A DNA stretch of 64,000 bases, taken from CATOSP01 sp965237775. GTDB taxonomy: Bacteria; Chloroflexota; Dehalococcoidia; Lucifugimonadales; UBA3495. The stretch spans positions 434,001 to 498,000 of the forward strand of contig OZ250155.1 in assembly GCA_965237775.1 (NCBI GenBank), in the 5' to 3' direction. A model generated the notes under the pieces. It did not search any database and had not been told where the DNA came from. It was given only the letters and a program-made list of their open reading frames with translations. A program made the translations under genes and the position numbers. This document shows positions 60,479 through 64,000 of the stretch, piece by piece; position 1 is the first letter of the stretch, and every line of letters begins with the position of its first letter.

Positions 60479-60688
60479 ATCTTTACCAGGTTCAAGTCAA
60501 TTACCCTTCCTGTCCCCAAGGACAAGGTCCCGGTCCGGGGCGCGGCCCTCCCGATCGTCGGCATCCTGGCCATCACTGCCGTGGAGGGATATGCGCTCAA
60601 CCGGGGCATCAACGGCACCGCCTTGACCGCGGCCCTCACGGCCATCGCGGCCCTGGGCGGAGCGGGCCTGGGACGGCTATTGAAATGA
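60479..60688 (+). CDS. Small membrane protein in the capsid module (uncertain start)
   Basis: About 69 residues with two hydrophobic helices (RGAALPIVGILAITAVEGYAL and TALTAALTAIAALGGAGLGRLL), possibly holin-like or a head accessory protein. GGAGG (60467-60471) is well placed only for an ATC codon at 60479. No in-frame ATG, GTG or TTG has a comparable site, so a rare start codon or a longer N-terminus is possible. Its stop overlaps the next ATG (ATGA). Confidence 0.6.
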   Translation: MFTRFKSITLPVPKDKVPVRGAALPIVGILAITAVEGYALNRGINGTALTAALTAIAALGGAGLGRLLK

Positions 60689-61097
60689 CCACCGTCAGGT
60701 CCCGCCGGGCTCTCAGACGCCGAAGGCCCTACGACGTGTTGTTCAATGCTCACGACACCAACACGTCCAATCCGCCTGTACGAGGCTCAGGGAGACCATC
60801 GCGGCTCCGGCCAAAGGAAAGCGGATCAGAGTGCTGCGCGTGCGGGCCATCCAGGAATACGCCGAGGGGCGCCGCCTGTACGAGGTCTACTTTGGGGCCG
60901 GAGCCAACATCGACACCGTTCCCAGCAAGGCCGTGGACACCCTGGAGATTCCTGACGGCGGCCAGGGGTCCACCCGCGTCTTCCTCAGAGATGAAGGACC
61001 CCGGGGTGAGCGGGACGAAGTTCTTAGCGGCAGATGGGCGGGCGCCGCTGCGTATATCGCCCATGAGGTCCTGGTCGAGTACACGGAGGAGAGCTGA
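60685..61097 (+). pseudogene. Capsid-module protein A, apparently frameshifted (paralog of the next gene)
   Basis: The ATG at 60685 overlaps the previous stop. The first about 33 codons (MTTVRSRRALRRRRPYDVLF ... NPPV) match the paralog downstream, but homology then continues in the next frame from about 60786 (RETIAAPAKGKRIRVLRVRA) to the stop at 61095-61097 (LSGRWAG ... EYTEES). The change is in the -1/+2 sense near 60780-60790. It may be an indel mutation, a sequencing error or programmed frameshifting; no slippery heptamer was found. Confidence 0.72.
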
Positions 61098-61474
61098 TGC
61101 CCAACGTCCGCCGCCGCGCCTACGTATTAAAGGTGCGGGACATCAGCTCATCCACCGGGACCGGCCGTGACACTGTGCTGACGCCGAGCAAGGGATTCCG
61201 CATCCGGCTGGTCCGGGTCAGAGTGGTCCAGGAAAAACCAGACGGACGCCATCTCTGGGAGCTGTATTTCGGCGAAAGCGCGTCTTTAATCGCGGACCTG
61301 AAGAAAGGGATAGACATCTTAAGCATCCCGAACAATGGGTCGGACTCTACCCGGACATACCTTCGTGGGGAAGGCCCCCGTGGGCTGCGCGACGAGGTTC
61401 TTAGCGGCCGATGGCGGGGAACCGCGCCGGCTCACGCCCACCGCATCATCATCGAATACAGCGAGGAGCCTTAA
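61097..61474 (+). CDS. Capsid-module protein B (tandem paralog), unknown function
   Basis: 125 residues. It starts at ATG in a one-base overlap with the preceding stop (TGATG). It shares with protein A a core RIRxVRVRxxQE ... LYFG ... STRxxLRxEGPRGxRDEVLSGRW, so the two arose by duplication. Predicted all-beta, possibly a capsid decoration or collar protein because it lies between capsid and connector genes. Not found in a named family by eye. Confidence 0.75.
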   Translation: MPNVRRRAYVLKVRDISSSTGTGRDTVLTPSKGFRIRLVRVRVVQEKPDGRHLWELYFGESASLIADLKKGIDILSIPNNGSDSTRTYLRGEGPRGLRDEVLSGRWRGTAPAHAHRIIIEYSEEP

Positions 61475-61476
61475 CC

Positions 61477-62295
61477 ATGGGCCGTGAAGCATACCGGTCG
61501 GTTTACGGAGACCTGACCAAGCTCAAAGACGACAGCCTTCTCAAGGACCCGGCGGCTGGGGCCGATGACGACGACGAGCTGTTTCAACTACTTCTGGCCA
61601 TGTCCGACTGGACCGACCACTACTGCAACCGCCACTTCTACCCCCGAACTCAAACGCTGCGTCTCGATGGCTCCGGGTCGCCCAGGCTGTTGGTCCCTGA
61701 CCTGGTGTCGCTGGATACGGTGAAGGAGAACCCCAACGGCGAGGGGAGCTTCGAAGACATGTGGGCCGCGACAGACTACCTGCTCGAACCCTACAACGCC
61801 TCGCCCTCCACCCATTGGGGCGTCCCATATTCGGCGGTCCGGGTGCGGAGTGGAGGGCGCAGGTCGTGTTTCACCGCCGGGGAACAACGCTACGAGGTAT
61901 CGGGGACCTGGGGGTACCGGCAGTTCAAAGAAACCGGCGGCGCAACCCTGGATGGCGCGGCGGCGGAAGCTGACGGCGCCCTGACCGTAACCGACGGGAC
62001 GCAATTCCAGATCGGCCAAACGTTAATGGCCGGGACGGAGCAGATGTTGGTTACCGGCATCGAGGACAACATGATGACCGTAACCCGTGGGCTTAACGGG
62101 ACCGTCTCCAGCGGCCACGCCTCGGGCGCCGGGGTTTTCATTCTAAGATGGCCCCCTGCGGTGGAACGGGCCACACTTATCCAGGCGGCCCGCATCTGGA
62201 CCCGCGCCGCAGACTTCGAACCCTTCTTCGTCGACTCGGAATTGGACACCGACGTCCGGCTGCTCCTAGAGCCCTACAGGAAGTTGGCGGGGTAA
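61477..62295 (+). CDS. Phage head-tail connector-like protein
   Basis: 272 residues from the ATG at 61477 (GAGGAG upstream). The N-terminal part resembles gp6-type connector helices (DELFQLLLAMSDWTDHYCNRHFYPRTQTLRL), and the C-terminal end (PPAVERATLIQAARIWTRAAD) is the typical last helix of that family. A beta-rich insertion (LTVTDGTQFQIGQTLMAG, MMTVTRGLNGTVSSGH) resembles phage adhesin-like repeats. It is the last gene of the module; no tail genes follow. Confidence 0.82.
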   Translation: MGREAYRSVYGDLTKLKDDSLLKDPAAGADDDDELFQLLLAMSDWTDHYCNRHFYPRTQTLRLDGSGSPRLLVPDLVSLDTVKENPNGEGSFEDMWAATDYLLEPYNASPSTHWGVPYSAVRVRSGGRRSCFTAGEQRYEVSGTWGYRQFKETGGATLDGAAAEADGALTVTDGTQFQIGQTLMAGTEQMLVTGIEDNMMTVTRGLNGTVSSGHASGAGVFILRWPPAVERATLIQAARIWTRAADFEPFFVDSELDTDVRLLLEPYRKLAG

Positions 62296-62799
62296 CTGAC
62301 GACATTACTCAGAATTCTATCAGGCCCGTCCGCTGCCCTCGCCAGGAGTAGGTGAAATCCCCCCAACCCCCCTTTCCGAAAGTGGGGCTACCATTGCGGC
62401 TTCCCGCCCCTCGACCAGTCGCGAAAGTTAACCTCCGCCGCACTCCTCGGTGCCTCCCCCTTTGGCGAAAGGGGGACTGAGGGGGATTTTCCCCTGCCCG
62501 CCAGAACCCCCGGACCCTTCGACTCCCGCACCCGGCCTCCACCCAGCCCTAGCCAATACGGTAGGACTTAAAAACCGTAACTGTTCAGACTGGGGCAAAT
62601 CTGCGTTGTGGCCACGAGTGAAACTACAGGAGGCGCAGGTAGACTTCAAGGATGAAGTTACCCGTCGAGTCCGGCACCGACCATTGATACTGGACGGGGC
62701 CGGAATTACCGAGGGTGAAGTCGCTGCTCTGCGATCTCTTGGACGATAGGTCCGAGGTTCACTTCCTTCCCCGTCTCCATGCCCGGGTCTCCTGCGGAG
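62296..62799. repeat. Repeat-rich intergenic region after the capsid module
   Basis: 504 bases. Hairpin repeats: one CCCCCCTTTCCGAAAGTGGGG-like unit near 62360-62385 and CCCCCTTT-GGCG-AAAGGGGG at 62456-62475, both related to 28086-28106. At 62515 a CCCTTCGACTCC fragment of the other repeat family occurs. An IS66-type end GTAACTGTTCAGAC lies at 62577-62590. No gene is supported; a 43-codon frame from 62619 was not convincing. Confidence 0.6.
62577..62595 (+). repeat. Solo IS66-type terminal sequence
   Basis: GTAACTGTTCAGACTGGGG matches the outer 13 bases of the IS66 ends (GTAACTGTTCAGA), then diverges. The complement of 5299-5311 begins GTAACAGTTCAGA in a similar way. No partner end was found nearby, so it may be a decayed or one-ended relic. 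Confidence 0.55.
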
Positions 62800-64000
62800 C
62801 TAACATCCCGAGACGCACGAGTCCCAGGTGACCGAGTTTCCCAGATCCATGTAGATGTAGCCAATCTTTGAAAGGTCGATTTGGTTTCCGAGGTTTGCAA
62901 ATACCGTGCCCACCAGGTCCACATCGTCTCCGGTATTGGGGGCGACCACCGGCGCACCACTGTCACCGGGGGTTGGGACCTGGCCACCGTCGTCTATGAC
63001 GGCGCGTGCCACGTGGATGATCCGAACGCCGTCCCTCTCCGAGGGGGGCCACGGCCTTTTGATCTCGAAGTACGTGTTGTCGTCAGTGACCGTGGCGGTC
63101 CGCCACCCGGTCCTCGCGCCAATGTAGTAGACCTCGTCGCCTATGCTGATGCTCGACTCCTCCCCCGTGATTTCGAATGTGGAGCCGACCGGGTTCACGT
63201 CGATCTCGAGAACGGCCTCAGGCTGGGCCACATGGCCCAAGTCTAAGCTCGTCCCGGACTCCGCTTCCGCGAAGGCCGAGTCCGAGTACCGGCACACGTA
63301 GTTGTACGGACATTGCGAGTCGGAGATCGAGTGCAGGTGGGGGTCGATTGCCTCCACCGCGACCTTATTGTTTTGGAACAGGTTCTTGTTTGGCTGGTAG
63401 ATGTCCGCGTCGTCAAGCCCGCCGATGTCTCGGTGGGCGTTGGTGCAGTGCGAGGCCACCACCATTCCACCCACGTCGTCCCGCTCCGTAACGAAGCCGA
63501 TGCTGCAATACCCCCGCCCGAATTTGATCTGAAACTGATCGCCTCCCACCACGGGACGCCACTTGGCGCGCACGCTATCTCCGTTGGCCAGCAGCCCGCC
63601 CTCTACCTGCTCGAAGATCACGGCCCCCCGGGGGATTCCCAACTCGTCCATAATGCCGCGCGCGTCCTCGGCCTGTCCTATGTCATCCAATCCGACAATC
63701 CGAATTCGATGCGGTTGGCAATCTCAAGCACCGCGCCGGTCTTCGGGTAGATACCACCTTGCACCATGGCCGTGTCGAGGGCGTAGAACCACTCCAATAG
63801 GGCGTCGAAAGCGTAGTCGCCCTGCACCGGAATTACCCGAGTGACCTGTCGTTTGCCTCGGTAGGCCGCCCGGAAGGCGTCCCTCGCCGCTTCGGTCTCG
63901 CCGAGGTCCTGCATGTAGACGTAGACCGTGGTCTTGTCGGTGCTGTGGAAGTAGTACCCGCCGAATCCGCCCGCGTGTTCCTGGGCGATCCGGGCCAAGC
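62800..64000 (-). pseudogene. S1-type (chymotrypsin-like) serine protease, frameshifted and truncated by the window edge
   Basis: Two overlapping minus-strand frames belong together. The outer one (from the edge to about 63700) ends GGIYPKTGAVLEIANRI; the inner one resumes RIVGLDDIGQAEDARG ... and runs to 62800. A one-base loss near 63700-63712 would join them. The protease domain shows MVVASHCTNAH (catalytic His), SLDLGHV (possible Asp) and TPGDSGAPVVAP (catalytic Ser), with C-terminal CVSGC. It is probably secreted, with the start outside the window. Sequencing error cannot be excluded. Confidence 0.75.

Noticed and set aside
60685..60823. Programmed -1 frameshift signal in capsid-module protein A
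   Set aside because: No slippery heptamer in the right frame was found; an indel is the simpler reading.
62619..62749. 43-codon plus-strand frame with a fairly protein-like sequence
   Set aside because: Too short, no ribosome-binding site at the GTG, and it lies in a repeat-rich gap; kept only as a possible gene remnant.

Overview
The window reads as a piece of a high-GC bacterial chromosome, most likely from an uncultured Chloroflexota (SAR202/Dehalococcoidia-like). This rests on gene content and is an inference: CO-dehydrogenase-type subunits, a GT4 trehalose-synthase-like enzyme, leaderless DUF1800/DUF1501/NHL genes, paired DUF2339/DUF3999 membrane proteins, two gamma-glutamyltransferases, an aldehyde ferredoxin oxidoreductase and many TTG starts. 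No rRNA, tRNA or CRISPR array was seen.

Layout. 0-5 kb: the end of a molybdenum hydroxylase operon (FAD subunit, CoxG), glmS and a trehalose-synthase-like GT4. 5-6.8 kb: an intact IS66-family insertion sequence with 23-bp inverted repeats and a perfect 8-bp target duplication. 6.8-21 kb: phosphonoacetate-hydrolase-like enzyme, thrB, a small membrane protein, lysC, a GT2, a TPR protein, speDE, an MFS transporter, a RecB/Cas4-like nuclease, a VOC protein and DUF2339/DUF3999. 21-36 kb: MBL hydrolase, cupins, a DUF1800-DUF1501-NHL operon behind a near-consensus promoter, a MoaB/Mog protein, HIT, crotonase, DUF6159, an oxidoreductase, an acyl-CoA dehydrogenase and a gamma-glutamyltransferase.

36-50 kb: a one-polypeptide restriction-modification enzyme overlaps a PemK/MazF toxin gene. 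Facing it is a long minus-strand molybdenum/tungsten operon: mobA, a MoaD-like carrier, aldehyde ferredoxin oxidoreductase, cupin, NuoE-like, NuoF-like and formate dehydrogenase alpha. A toxin-antitoxin pair whose VapC toxin carries a nonsense codon sits just before the formate dehydrogenase gene. A GatC/AtzG-like small protein and an amidase follow.

50-64 kb is accessory in character: an HNH protein, coiled-coil and unknown proteins, a second gamma-glutamyltransferase, a coupled AAA ATPase/PD-(D/E)XK-like nuclease pair (the best candidate for an undescribed system, possibly defence), an IscA-like protein with a Gly/Cys-rich tail, two unknown genes, a 102-bp MITE with IS66-type ends, a truncated HK97-type capsid module without terminase, portal or tail genes, and a frameshifted S1-type protease running off the right edge.

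Intergenic spaces carry dispersed repeat families: about 100-bp elements bounded by GTCATTCC/GGAATGAC, CCCCCTTT hairpins and a CCTTCGACT...GATGAGCGG unit. One of these units lies inside the MITE.
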